A stretch of 64,000 bases of DNA from Abelmoschus esculentus (lineage: Eukaryota; Streptophyta; Magnoliopsida; Malvales; Malvaceae). Position numbers and translations under genes: made by a program. The notes beneath the pieces are model-generated. The model had not been told where the DNA came from, ran no database searches, and saw only the letters and a program-made list of their open reading frames with translations. Every line of letters starts with the position of its first letter. The first letter of the stretch is position 1. Where the stretch lies: assembly GCA_035048815.1 (NCBI GenBank), contig JAUCBN010000054.1:8525001-8589000 (forward strand), in the 5' to 3' direction. Of this stretch, positions 48,511 to 61,493 are shown one piece after another.

Positions 48511-49879
48511 TTAAATAAATATTTCGGCAGACAATTTTAGATTAAAATACAAAATATTATGCGAAAGTTTAGAAAAGCATGGCACAAAAAGCAAATGAGA
48601 ATTGTAGAATAAAATACACTTCATTAAACAACATTAATCAATACACTGTTAAATTTTAATGATTTTTAAATTAAAAATCTCAAAGGCTTGATATGCAATT
48701 AATCATATTTTAAATTAAAATTAAAAAATTATTTTATAACTATTCTCATAATATTATCTATGATACTACCCAATTAAATAAATTCACATCTTTACTTTAT
48801 ACATAATATTTTTTATGAATTAAAATTTACAAATTATCTTCTTTTTCAGACCTTATATATTTATTCTAATACATTAATAAATATAATTATTAAAATAAAA
48901 TATCCCCATAAACTTAATTCACAAATTAAAAAACCAAAAAATAAAATTATTATTAATAAAATAACTGCTTCCAATAAAATTTTTTTATGGTCTACCGTTT
49001 TGGAGAGCTTTTGTCCTTGATATACACATGATCTACAATTTTACTTATGTTTCTACCGAGTCTAAATCAGCAATATATTTACTATACGACTGTGATTAAT
49101 CCATTGTCACTAGAAAAAAAAAATAAGGGTATTGTTCGAATACACGTGACGATCATTGTAAGAGATGAATACAGTAATTTTATCGTCTGTATATCAAATA
49201 TATATCTATATATATAATGGGGGATCGAACAACCAGTTCGAAATAACCTTGAGTTTCATTGAAATAAATTAAATTTTTAAAAATTTTTAAAAAGGGAAAA
49301 AAAAAATCTTCGACACTTAGCTCCCTCCCTGTATGTTAGAGACTAATTCCACGAATTACTTTAATTTTGGTTTTGTACTAAAATTGCATTTAAGTACATA
49401 AATTAATGAAATTTTTACGATTTAATCCTTATTTATGTAAATATATTTATGTGGTTTGTTTTCTGACTTGATCTAACATTTTTGGTGTTGCATGTGAAAA
49501 GATGATTTTGTCCTCACGTGTTTTATGACTTTTCTTGGTGGTTGTATCGCATGTTGAAGACTTGGGCTCAATTCTAAATGACTACGTACTTTATTTATTT
49601 AACAGGGATGAAATTAAAATAAAATGTTTAGAAGAATAAGAATTAAAATTAAAATTTAAAAACAAAAGAAATACAAATTTTATTTAATTACTATTTAAAT
49701 TAATAAGACGTGTAATTCCCACTTGGAGTTATATAAACACATGCTAACTTACGTTTTGTAATTATTTTATTACTCCACTATTTTTATTTTTATTTCGTTA
49801 TTTGAAAAAATAGTAATTATACTATGTGTTAGTGATGAAATTTTTTATTTTCACAGACGTCGTAATTTTAGGGGTTAGA

Positions 49880-50465
49880 GATAGATTTAATAAATTTGAT
49901 CTGAGTCTGAGAACTAAATTGATTTATCTAAATCGATACTCAAAATTAAACCGAACACGGTAAATCAAATTTAATTCGAAATTCGAAAAAATCGAATTGA
50001 ACCAAAATTGAACCGAATTTTAGTTGAATCAAATAGACTATTTAGTGATTTTCAACCGAACCGAATGAACCTGAAATGATTTTACTTGAATTGAAGGTAA
50101 CCCAAGAAAGAAAATATATTAAAATAAATAAACAAAAATAAGATTTGAAATGTCGTACAATTCACCAAAAAGCCAAATATACAAGATATAAATATATAAG
50201 GTGGAAAAACTTAACTTGGCATGAAACCCGACTAAAATCGATCAATTTTCTATTAACTCGATGTTGACAACCAACCTGAAATAATCAACTTAAAATCAAT
50301 TGAACCGAAAGTCAATTGATCCAAAAATCAACTGACTCAAAGTCCCAACCCGATACTTGAATCGAAATCATCATAGACCCGAATTAAAATCGAACTTAAA
50401 TCGAATATATTTAAACTCGAAATAATCTAAACTCGAATTTAATAAATCGTTTGCCACCTCTAGTT
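49880..50465 (+). repeat. Dispersed repeat family B, copy 2
   Basis: Same repeat as 3140-3652, in the same orientation: 'gaaccgaattttagttgaat', 'atatattaaaataaataaac', 'cgtacaattcaccaaaaagc', ending 'tttgccacctctag'. Non-coding. Confidence 0.6.
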
Positions 50466-51170
50466 AGAGATCTAGTTTAGGAATTATACTTTTTAAGGTT
50501 TAGAGTTAAAACTTGCTTTATAGATTAAAACCTAAATCCCTAACATATTATCTTAAAATCTAAACCTTAAATTCTAACCTTAAATTTTGAACTTTAACCA
50601 TAATCCTTAAATTCTAAAACCCTAAACCTTAAATAAAATCTCTGACCCCTAAAACTAAAACGGGTAAAAACACAATATTTCCACCGCCAGTCATGATATT
50701 TTCCGTATAATATATTATGTAATACTTTAATAATACAAATATTATTTTAATTCATATTATATATATATATATAAATAAGTGAATATATAATAACAAATAA
50801 ACTCATTTTCGAATAATTTAACACTTATATTATATCCTAAATAAATATTATTAATATAATTTTAAGAATGATTTAATATTATTTTTATAAAAATAATTAT
50901 TTAATATATTTTTATGAGTAAAATTTTTATACAACAGAGGTATAAAATTAATTTTACACAAATATGTATATTTATACTATAAAAATTAAATCCTAGGTTC
51001 TTAATTCTTACCTTGAAAATTTAAATTCTAAACTTTAAACGATATACACTAAATTTTAAATATTAACCTTAAATTCTAAACCATACAATCTGAATCCATA
51101 AATTTTAAATCCTGAACTAAAATAATAACCCTTAAAATTAAAGGGTATGTATAAACTTTAGGTTGCACGA
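50466..51170. repeat. Telomere-word-rich MITE remnants
   Basis: Two clusters of degenerate 'aaccctaaa' and 'taaattctaaac' words (about 50500-50665 and 50985-51150). The right end of the first ('aaaacacaatatttccaccg' to about 50715) resembles the right arm of the M4 element at 33658-34011. These are decayed MITEs rather than telomeric DNA. Confidence 0.5.
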
Positions 51171-51274
51171 TATATATAATTGTTTTTATTTTTTTTATCG
51201 CCAAATAAAGTTGGAAATAATTCTAATGACCTTCAATTTGAGTCACAATTAAGATAAATATTAATTTGATAAAA

Positions 51275-51360
51275 AAAATTAACAATTGCAACTTAGCTCA
51301 GTGGTTAAGTATTATATTTATTTAGGAATTTTATATTCTATCCACTTTAGTGGTATTTTG
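51275..51360 (+). repeat. Possible second-type tRNA-derived SINE head
   Basis: 'acttagctcagtggttaagt' at 51290 fits a pol III A box (TRGCTCAGTGGTTAAG type). No convincing B box follows, so this is a decayed SINE head or chance. It is not a tRNA gene: no acceptor stem or anticodon loop could be drawn. Confidence 0.35.
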
Positions 51361-51699
51361 ACAAATTTTTTTAGTAGTCATAATTCTTAAACAAATTACA
51401 GATAAAATAGATCCAACTTATATTTCTTAAGATAAACATTAACCTGCTTTCCACTAGAATTATTCGTTAAATTACATTTTTTACTTAATTTTAACGTGGT
51501 AATACAATTAACTTATATATATTTTTGGTAGAATTTTGTTAACTTCGTTTAGGGGCTAATAAAGTAGCTTACACATAATTAAATAGTCAAGAAATACTTT
51601 AATTTGATTAAGCAAAGGTTGTTCATTTCGTTACTAGCAAATTAAAAAAAAAATCAATTCCAAATTCTCCCCCAATATATAACTCAATACATGAAAAAA

Positions 51700-51862
51700 A
51701 CATGAGTTCTCTAGTTCAAGTGGTTAAAAGAATGATTGTTATTTTTTGAGGTTACGGGTTCGAGCACTAGTAACTTCAGTAGAGTGATTGAGCAATCAAT
51801 ATCATCTGATGGAGATTCTATTATAAAACAGGTACTATTATAATCACTATTGGCTAATTCAA
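51700..51862 (+). mobile_element. tRNA-derived SINE, copy 1
   Basis: It has an A-box-like 'tagttcaagtggttaaa' (51712-51728) and a B-box GGTTCGAGCAC (51757-51767) spaced as in a tRNA head. A body follows, ending 'aggtactattataatcacta', 'ttggctaattc' and an A/T-rich tail. The same tail and B box recur inverted at 54448-54569, so this is a dispersed family. Confidence 0.75.
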
Positions 51863-52505
51863 AAAAATTATATATTTTTTTTAAACATTAAAATTTATGT
51901 TATGATGTATTTTTAGAGTTTATAGTTTAAAATTTAGAATTTAATTTTTTAATATTAAAACATATAAAAAAAACATAAGATTTTTTTGTCTCTCCCTACA
52001 TTGCCTCACAATGATAAGCATACTTATTCTATAATATTAAAAAGTCAAAAATTTCAAAGATTAAAATTCAAAGGATTTGCGAGAGCGTACTAATTAGGGT
52101 CATGAAAAGTGTTGGTAAAAAAGGCAAGAGGAAGAGCGTTGAGGTTAGCCTGTGAAATCCATAAATATCAAGGAGGTGAAACTGTGTGATACTTCACTTT
52201 TAAATATATTCATAATAATCCACACAGGCTCCTGCTCAGACACCGATTCACAACTTAAAACCCAGATCCTACACACACCTACTTCTGTCTTTTTTATCCT
52301 TTTCATTTCTCTCTAAATTCAACAACATCATCTTAAGGTAGATGAAAGTTTATTAGGGTATTAAGCTTATGATAAGTACATGCAATTTCAATGGAGGTTT
52401 CTTTGTAACTTGACAAGCTTTTGTCTCTGTGTTACAGGTTTTGCCGAGTCTGTCTTTATACGAGTTGACATCTCCTAGGGTTATCTCTTTCTATATATAG
52501 GAATA

Positions 52506-54029
52506 ATGGAGAAGGAAGAAAACTACTCGGTACTGAAAAAAAGCTCATAGTTTTTTTAATCTTCTTCTCTATTTGTTTCTGTAGAAAACTGCTATAATCT
52601 TGATGTGTTTCAGGCAAATTTTGTGGTGTTGGATTATTCTTTAGACCAGCAGCAGCAGCAGCCTGCTGGGATTGGTGGAAGTAGTTGTGGAGATGATAGC
52701 AATGGAATGGTTGATTATATGCTGAATAATCCTCACCAACAGCACCAACACATGTCGTCTTCATCTGGGTTTTGCGCCACTCCAACTTCTTTTGATAAAC
52801 TGAGCTTTGCTGATGTTATGCAGTTCGCAGATTTTGGTCCCAAGTTGGCATTAAACCAGACAAAGATCCCTGAAGAAGAAACTGGGATCGATCCTTCTGG
52901 TTATTTCCTCAGGTTTCCTGTTTTAAACGATAAGTTGGAGGATCAGTCGTTGATGGTTACTCCTGAGGGATTTGTGGAAGAAAGGGAGAATAATAATGGG
53001 GAAGACGAAGGTAGGGTTTCGGATAACGCTGCGGTGCAACTTCGGTTCTTTGGAGAAGATGATGTCCAGAACAAGAACCCTATAATACCGGAAGCTGGTA
53101 AGAACAAGAGAAAGAGGCCAAGGACTATCAAAACAAGTGAGGAAGTTGAAAGCCAAAGGATGACTCACATAGCTGTGGAAAGAAATAGAAGGAAGCAAAT
53201 GAATGAGCATCTTCGAGTCCTGAGATCCCTCATGCCAGGCTCTTACGTTCAAAGGGTATATCATGAACAATGATTTAAATTCCGGGTCCAGTCGTACTTT
53301 CGGTCACGAATACAGACATAACAAATACGCAATAACAATTTCGAATAGTGTTGTTATCGTTATTTAATAAGATAATCAAATAAGTCTAAACCTGAATTGT
53401 GTGCCTCGGGTAATTTTTTCAGGGAGATCAAGCCTCGATTATAGGTGGGGCAATAGAGTTTGTGAGAGAATTAGAGCAACTCCTTCAATGTCTTGAATCC
53501 CAGAAAAGAAGAAGATTGTATGGAGAAGCTTCAAGGCAGATGGGAGATACATCAATGGGGATTCAACAACCACCGTTGTTTCCTCCTATGTCAACACTCC
53601 CCAACGATCAAATCAAGCTAACGGAGTACGAGACCGGTCTCCGTGAAGAAACAGCTGAAAACAAATCTTGCTTGGCCGATGTTGAAGTGAAGCTTTTAGG
53701 GTTTGATGCAATGATTAAGATCCTGTGTAGGAGAAGACCTGGCCAACTGGTTAAAACCATAGCTGCTCTCGAAGATTTGCAGCTCAATATCCTTCACACC
53801 AACATCACCACCATTGAACAAACAGTTCTTTATTCCTTGAACGTCAAGGTATAACATTCATTTCTTAATTCCCACGAATGCAAATACCAAAAAAATGGTT
53901 TAAGATTCGAACTATTTCTTAAAGTATCTGCATGTTCAGGTTTCGAGTGAATCTGGGTTCAGTGCAGAAGATATTGCAAGCTCGGTTCAACAAATATTCA
54001 GCTTCATTCATGCAAACAGCAGCATGTAA
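52506..54029 (+). CDS. FAMA: FAMA-type bHLH transcription factor
   Basis: Exons 52506-52529, 52614-53255, 53423-53848 and 53940-54029 give 393 residues. The 8-residue first exon (MEKEENYS) is joined in phase to ANFVVLDY. An N-terminal region has MVDYM and FADVMQFADFGPKLALNQT. The bHLH basic region (about 188-204) has H193, E197 and R201, the E-box-contacting pattern. The HLH runs through GDQASIIGGAIEFVREL to about 248. LQCLE at 243-247 is an LxCxE-type motif, known in FAMA to bind retinoblastoma-related protein. The C-terminal third has an ACT-like fold. Residues flanking the bHLH are nearly identical to Arabidopsis FAMA as I recall it. The role is nuclear control of the last guard-mother-cell division and guard-cell identity. 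It sits alone with large flanking intergenic regions. Confidence 0.95.
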
Positions 54030-54447
54030 TGTAATGAAATGGAATCTAGGAAGGTAATAAGTGGAAGGTAATAGAGAAGGAGTTCTTATGGATTTATGTA
54101 TTTGGTTTCTAATAGAAACATATGATAGTTGTCAGCAAAGTTTCTGCATGTATGCATGACATGTTACTTTGTTATTTAGTTTTCCTTGTAATAGTAAAAT
54201 TAACTTCTCTAATTAATAAGTGATTTTATTTGAAGATTATTTAATTTTACTTCTTTTCCATTTCATTTCATTTCCTTCTCTATTATAAAGAATTAGTTTA
54301 TTAGGAAAAATCTAATAAGAATGGAACAAGATTCCATTATAAAAAACCACAAGCAAAACAGATTTTTAATAGCGTTTTTTTAAATCTTTCCGACACTAAT
54401 AAAAATGTTGTTAGAACTAGTGTTATGGTATATAATGACCTTAATTT

Positions 54448-54569
54448 TTTTTTATTTAACTAATAGTGATTACAATAGTATCTGTTTTAGAAGATAATCT
54501 CGAACTCGTGACTTCTATGAACAATAACCGTTCCGTTAACCAATTAGGTTAGAAAGCTCGTGTTATACT
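54448..54569 (-). mobile_element. tRNA-derived SINE, copy 2
   Basis: On the minus strand an A-box-like 'aacctaattggttaacgga' and a B-box GAGTTCGAGATTA are followed by a tail closely matching copy 1 ('acagatactattgtaatcac'). It is flanked by a 10-bp direct repeat ACCTTAATTT (54438-54447 and 54570-54579), a good target duplication for LINE-mediated insertion. Confidence 0.8.
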
Positions 54570-54579
54570 ACCTTAATTT

Positions 54580-56046
54580 AACTTATAACAATATCCAATA
54601 ACATCAAATTTAACTACTATTTACGATAATTAAGTAAAATTACTTAACAACAAAAATAAATCAGAGTCTAACATCAAATTAAAATGTAATTCAATATTGT
54701 TTAGTAGAATAAATAAAACATAAACTTAAGAAATCCATTAAGATAATGGATTATATGATTGGTTTTGTTTTATCATTGTTATCATTTCTTAAAGATGATA
54801 TATTTCATTTATGAAATTGAGATGAAAAAAAAATGTATAACATTGAGGAATCCAGTATAATTCTTATATCGAACAGATAATTTGTTTATTTTTTTAATAA
54901 TTTAAAACGATAATATCGTCGATCGATCTTTAACAAAACGGTTACCATCTATGTTTTTATCAAAACCCTTATTGTGTTCTGCTCTATCTTTCCTTCTCTA
55001 TCTTTTTGCCTTTTATTTTTTTTTTTAGATTTTATTTCTGTATATTTTATTTTGTATATTTTGGTTTAATAAGTTTTTTTTATTAAAAATAGTGAATGCA
55101 TTTTTTTCTCTTATAGTATATTTTTTGGCAATTTTTTTCCTATTTTTATAATATATTTTATCTATTTTCAGGTTGAATTGATGTCTCCTCTTCAATCCAC
55201 GGTTATTTGATTAACATATTAATTTGTCCCTAATTTGGCTCCTAGGACTAGTTCTCTTATATCGATAAGCACTTGCATTCACTAAAGATAGTTTACGGTA
55301 GTCTTGTTGTAAAGTCAATTTTGTCGATATACTATTATATGTTAGTGCTAATGATTTTATCCTTCGTTGATAATAATGATACTTATTTGTTAATATACTT
55401 TTATGTGCATTTTTATGTTAGTGTTAATGATTTTATCCTTCATTGATAATAATGATACTTATTTATCTATCTTCTTTTCGAGCCGTTTGATTAGATTTTA
55501 ACCCTCTACTTTTATGATTATATTTCATGTTTTAATAACTAATTTTTATGCACTTTAATTACTTAAAAATCACCGAATAATATAATTAATCCATTCTAAT
55601 TTTATAAACTTTTTATGAGTTTATTATATTTTCTCTTTATTTAATAACATTAGCAATTATTGTTTGTGAAAAAATCTTACATTTAAGATTAACGTGCTTG
55701 AAATGAGTTTTCGTTGTTATTTAAATAGTGTTTAGTAAGCAAAAAATTTAGATGCAAGCAATTATAACAATGTTTATATCGAGTTGCTTTACATCGTATA
55801 TGTTAGTATATAATATCTCAAGATTAGACCAAATTAATTTCTTTTTAAAAAGAAAAAAAATATTTACATTGAAGAATCAAGCTGTGAAAGGCTACAAGCT
55901 GAGCATTGAAATGATGTACATACAACAAGTAAAACCTTGAGTTTATCCAAGGTTGTTATGAACAATGCTATTAAGTAAATCGAGTTTATGTCTAAACATC
56001 TCATTGGGAGATTAAGAATGTGAGTAATTACCTGTCCTGGAAAGGT
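54580..56046. other. FAMA-RPN2 intergenic DNA
   Basis: AT-rich, no gene. A 76-bp tandem duplication ('gttagtg.taatgattttatc' at 55341 and 55417) is the only structure I can point to. A 62-codon frame at 55752-55940 has no recognisable domain. Confidence 0.5.
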
Positions 56047-59000
56047 TTAAGCTTCATCATCAACGTTTCTATCTGATGAAGAACCCTGTTGTGCTGCTGC
56101 AGCTGATCCACCAGAGGCCGGGGTTGATGAAGAACCCTGTTGTGCTGCTGCTGCTGCTAATCCATCAATGTCTGGAAGTGGCTGGGGCAAAGGTACATTG
56201 ATGAACCAGAACTCCTCTTGTTCATCTGGTTTCAGGTCTCTAAGAAGAACGAACCCAGATTGTGCAGGCTTTACAGGCTGATATCTGGAGAAAGCTAACA
56301 GGTGGATGAACTTCTCCTGTGCAAGGACCACTCTTGCAGGGTTGGTCAAAGTCTGAGATGGCGGCTCGGCCTCAGGCTCTGCTTTCTTCTGTTCAAGGCT
56401 ATCAACCTGTCCAATAAAACGAATGTTTGACAAAAAGGGTTAGTAAAAACATGGACACAAACAGGCACCAGACAGAAAATATTCAAACAACAAATGCAAT
56501 TGAAGAGATGAAACCTCGACGTTTGCCTTTTCTTCTACCGCTTTATTTGCCTTAGCATTAGCCTTGGATGTAATTGACAGGATAGCAGGAGCACGTTTAA
56601 CAGCTGACGTAGAGGAGGGTTGAGTATTTGGCTTGGGAAACCCAAAACGAGAAGGTTTTGCATTTGATAACAACGCGAATCTAGGAACCTTCAAGTCGTA
56701 GTTCAGCCCAATAAAAGCTGTGAGAGAGAATGACAAGCTCACAAAATAGAAGAGGGGATGCCAATACCAAAATTGGCTAAAAACAGCAAGACCAACAACA
56801 GCAGAGGCTTTGTGCTGCTTTGTCTTGGAAATCAATCTTATGGTCACATTCCCCCCACCAGCATCAATGATCCCATAGGCCAAGGTTGCTCCCATCCTGC
56901 TCAGTGGGTCTTCTTTCCTATTTTGAATCATATTTTGCAATTTTTCCCTAGATTAAGGCGATTAAAAGAGTTAGCAAAAAAAAAAGCAATAAATGTGTGT
57001 ATATTTGTTCCACATCCAGAGGAAAGGAGGAAAAGGAACAAGACACAGTAGTAGAATACCTGAATGATCTAACTTGTGAATCACTAGTTTCATTGACCTG
57101 GATCATGACCATGGCCATCGCAATGAGGGCTCCTTGACGTACAAAATCAACAACATCAACTGTTAACGGTTCTAGCAAAGATATGGCCTCATTCAATCCT
57201 GTGCCAGCACATGAAATGCCAACTGCAAGTGCCGCGCCATATCGAACATGTGGGTTGTAAGAATTAGATAGTAAGGAGACAATTCGAGGAGTCTGCAGTT
57301 TTTACCAACAAAACAGTGAGATCTTCAAGAATTCAGAACCCAATGGGCAAACCAGAGGGTTCATTACAGTTAGAAAAATATGATGAATGGTGCAACAAAA
57401 ACATTGATCACGTTCCACATACAGATGAAAAAGAACGGAAGCTACCTGTTCTGGCTCCGAGTAAAGGAGAAACCCCAGGGCTAAAACAGCAGTTCTCCTA
57501 ACATCATCACTGACATCTGATGCTGCAAAGTGCATCAACTGACGAATAGCCTTGCTGTTTGCAGTTCCTCTATAGGCCAATGCTAATGCATACATACCAC
57601 CATAACGTAGTATTGGATCTTGATCATGAGTCATCTTCTCTATTAATGCATCTGCTTTTTCTTCCCTTCCATAAACTGTAAGAGCTATCCCTAATGCTAA
57701 CCCCCTGAAACCATACAACTCAACGAGTAAAGACCAGTACCCCAGACAAAAACCAAGCTCTACACCAAGATCACAGAAAATCCAACTTTACCTAATAATT
57801 TTGTCATGTTGAGTTTCATGTGCATAATCAAGCATCTCGCTTGCCTTCTCTCCGGAAGTTCCAACCATAAGCAAACCCATGCTGATGCCAGCAGCTTCAC
57901 CAGCAACTACACTGTCAGTATAAAGCACACGTTTGATTTCTTCATAGATTTGTTCATCAGCTGTTCCTTGAGCTACCAAACCAAGACCTAAGCATGCACC
58001 GTTTTGGATAACCTGCACAAAATTACCCTTTATTTAATTACTTAGGTGATAAAATCATCTTCACTAACTATAGGACGGTCCAAATACTCTCAAGATTAAT
58101 TAGAGGTAAGAAGTATCAAATTGATGAGCATGGTTTTCTTGATTAAGCATCTGCCAGTGCATATGGGAAGTTGACACTTGAGCATTTCTCTAAAACTTAA
58201 TGACCTATTGGTATTAAAGAATGAAAATATGAATAGTCATGGAAATCATATACCTCAACATTAGAGCTGCGTAGCATATCAAGAAGGAATTCCTTAATGC
58301 CCTCACCGTGGTTGGCATGAATAAGACCCAAAGCATATAGTGCCCCGCCTTCAGAGTATGGACCCCTACCACCACCAGCATCACCTTGGGGAAGGTATGT
58401 AGCCATCAAAGACCTCCCTGACTGCAGATGTCCTCTGTAAATAATACCAAGCCCAGCTGTCGTATTGAATTTGTTCCATTTGGTGGCACTTTTCAAGCAG
58501 ACCTGATGAGTACAACCGTTAGAGTAAGTAAACACAACACGAGTATCAGTATAAAAGAATGAGAGTAAAGATGCAACAAGAAAAATGTTTTACCAGATCT
58601 CTCATCAGGAAATTATTCCGGGTTGTTCCAGCATACCTTATAGCATTTGCATAGATTGCAGCACTATGACGAATGCTATGCTTCATGTTAACAGAATTCA
58701 GTATTGTTGCCGAAATTAATGAATCGGGGCTAAGACAAACCACAACAGTTAATGTTTTCAGAATTAAAGGAAATAAGAATTTAGTTTCATCAAAAGACAG
58801 CACAGAAGAAATTGGTGTCTCACTTGCAATGATAGAACAAGAATTGTAGAGTCAATTGTATCGATGTCTCTCCAGACAAAATTCCTTTGATTTTTGCCAG
58901 TCTCTCAGCATACATAACTTCTTTAGGATCTGTCTCAGGCACATTTGTAGCAACAGAAGAAGATCCATCTGTTATTTGAACATCCTCTGGAGCAGTAGAT

Positions 59001-61493
59001 TTTTCAATTCCAGCATGATTAGGGTCATTGGATCCTAGCTGTAATGATTCTGAAGGCAGAGATTTGGGAGCCGAAAGGTGATCTCTTACATCTAAGAGAA
59101 AAGGCCAATTCTCATTCTCCACAAGATCAAATGCGGTTTGGAAAGCTAAAAGAGCATGCTCCTTATTTTCAGAGCGGAGAAGTTTCTCCAATATATATGC
59201 AACACCTTCAGGTTCATACAAAAACATGAGACACTGCCAGAGGCTCAAATAATCGGGAGATGGCAGCTTTTGGAACACCATAACAAGAAGCTGAAACACC
59301 TGCCATAATCGAAGACATAACTTATTAATAAGAATGCAAACTTTTCTAAGTAATTGTAAAAAAAGGAAGAAAAAAAAAAGAACCTAGTGGCTGTATCACT
59401 TATTAAACTACAAATCTATAATAAACACAATAAGGGAACCTCCATACCTCTTTCCGATATTCTTGGTGATAAACAAAAGAATGAGAGATGTGGATACTAT
59501 ATGCTAAAGTTCCACAAACGTTATGACTCCTTGTTATTGCTTCCTCAAGTTTATCCAGTCTCCGACAATCAATTGCAACTCCCACAGCGTGCTGGTATTT
59601 TCCATCCACGATACACCTAATGAAGAACAGCAAGATAGGTAGACTAACTCCAACACATTTTCATAAGGTACGAAAGTAATCACTACATACTTATCCATCA
59701 TCATTTCCACAATTTCTTCCAAACGAGTGTGAACTTCTGCTGCTATGTCGCTTGAATCTGCTGTCTTTAAACGAAGGCTGGCATACTCATCTATTGCCTT
59801 GGCTGAAATTAAGCGCATAACAAGTCAATTACTTGGAATGTCAAATTTAGAACAACTGAAAAACATCATTATCAACACTAAATCAATCTTTTAAGGCTTT
59901 TATAGACCCTCACTTGCAGCGAAATGCAACATAACCAACATACTAATTATTTCAATTAAACAAACTCATTATTGTCAAGACTCATGCCTAGGTGAGCATA
60001 GGTTCATAGGGGCAACACTAAATATTCCCCATTAATGAGGATCACATTTTCACAGAATTACTCATTTGGGTATTTGTTTTTGTTTCATATAACTATTAAA
60101 AAGTTCTCAATTCTATTTCTTCTTGACAGTCTTCTCTTGTTCTTTTTTAGGGGCTTTCCTTTCCCTCTCTGATTTTAGCTATCATAACAAGTGGTATATA
60201 CGTCAGTTTAGTAAAAGAAAGGATAAGGGGTCTTAGCAAAAAACCAAAACTCTTACCTACGATAGTATGAACATAATCAGAATCCTCATAAACATCGAAA
60301 AGGGGGCCAGCTCGAAGAGCATACGAAAATGAATCATTGAGCTCACCCAAGTAATATAATAGACCTGAGGGAAATACCAATATCTACCCCATATAAGTAA
60401 GCATAAACAAAACCAGAGTTTAATGGAAAAGCAATTAGAAAGAGGGTACTTCTATTATATTAATTCCCATTTGCAAATTGTAAATGCAACTCAAAACAAT
60501 GATCAGCTTGGTTTACACATGATAAATGTATTTCTTTGGACCATTGAATTTGCTAATCAGGAACTTGGTTGTGAAAAAGTTGTTCAGAGAAAGCAAGAAG
60601 TAAGAGGGAATGAGAGAAGGACCTTTGAGACAAGCAACGCAGCAAGCTGTCTCTGATGCTGGCCAAATTCTTCATCTTCATTTAAACTTTTTCTGGAAAA
60701 CAAAAGCATAATATCAGTATTCATAGCCAAAACTCATGCTGGCCACATAACTTGCAAAAACTATATATGTACAAAATCTTCTGAAAAACACAAAAAACTG
60801 AAAGCACATGAATGAAGTTGAACCTAAAACTCTCCTCCCTTTTCCTCCCAAACCAAAAGAGATAGACAAAAGTTTTCAAGTAAACATTAAATCACAATCG
60901 TCATTGATTTAGTCAATTACAGTCGGCGGTTACAAATTCCTGTGTTGTCCACACCGTACAATAGTTGCCATGAGTTCTTTCTAATTTGAAACTCATTTAA
61001 AAAAAAGATAGTGTAATTAAAGAATACTCCCCAAAAATGCTATAATTAGTTCAATACCCTTCTCCAGTTAATAAAACCTAATCTGAAAACTAAAAGATTA
61101 AAACATGCAGAAATCTCCACGAAGGAGTGAAACAACGCTTATCAAAGTTCTAAATGCACCCACTCAACTCGCTGAATTAAAACTAAATTTTCCGTCGTTT
61201 TCACAGAAACTAAACAAAGCTTTCTTCACTTTCTTTCCTTCAATTTTCCCGCCCATAGATGATATCAAAACAAACAAACCCTGAACACTAACTAAACGAA
61301 AGAAAATAAAGATAAAAAAGAATAGACAGGATTACATGATAGAAACACTATAGGAGATCTCCGGCCAAAATTGGTCGACTAAGATGAGCAGATTAGACAG
61401 AGCATGTGACTTTAACTGGGGATGACTCTCGTTAAGCATCGCCAGTAACCCTCCGGCGGAGCTGACCAAAGTGGCTGCTGCTGCCGCCATCAT
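56047..61493 (-). CDS. RPN2: 26S proteasome regulatory subunit RPN2 (PSMD1), 13 exons
   Basis: Minus-strand exons, 5' to 3': 61493-61336, 60692-60623, 60383-60257, 59802-59691, 59616-59448, 59299-58824, 58729-58594, 58502-58254, 58012-57792, 57704-57446, 57292-57060, 56947-56515, 56406-56047. Total 3003 nt, 1000 residues, the usual RPN2 size. Start MMAAAAATLVSSAGGLLAML; either of two adjacent ATGs (61493 or 61490) could serve. The middle has proteasome/cyclosome (PC) repeats (GGALYALGLIHANHGEG, YGGMYALALAYRGT, VRYGAALAVGISCAGTG). The C-terminus has LTNPARVV and FVLLRDL. RPN2 is a scaffold of the 19S base that holds RPN1-partner and ubiquitin-receptor contacts. Oddities: exon 3 needs an upstream acceptor to stay in frame (see findings) and the charged linker before NPARVV looks short. 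It could be a diverging duplicate, but the rest of the frame is open. Confidence 0.88.

Noticed and set aside
51285..51360. Possible tRNA gene (tagctcagtggttaag)
   Set aside because: No acceptor stem, anticodon arm or B box; at best a decayed SINE head.
52456..53270. Minus-strand frames of 62-115 residues across FAMA
   Set aside because: Antisense shadows of the bHLH exons with no domain.
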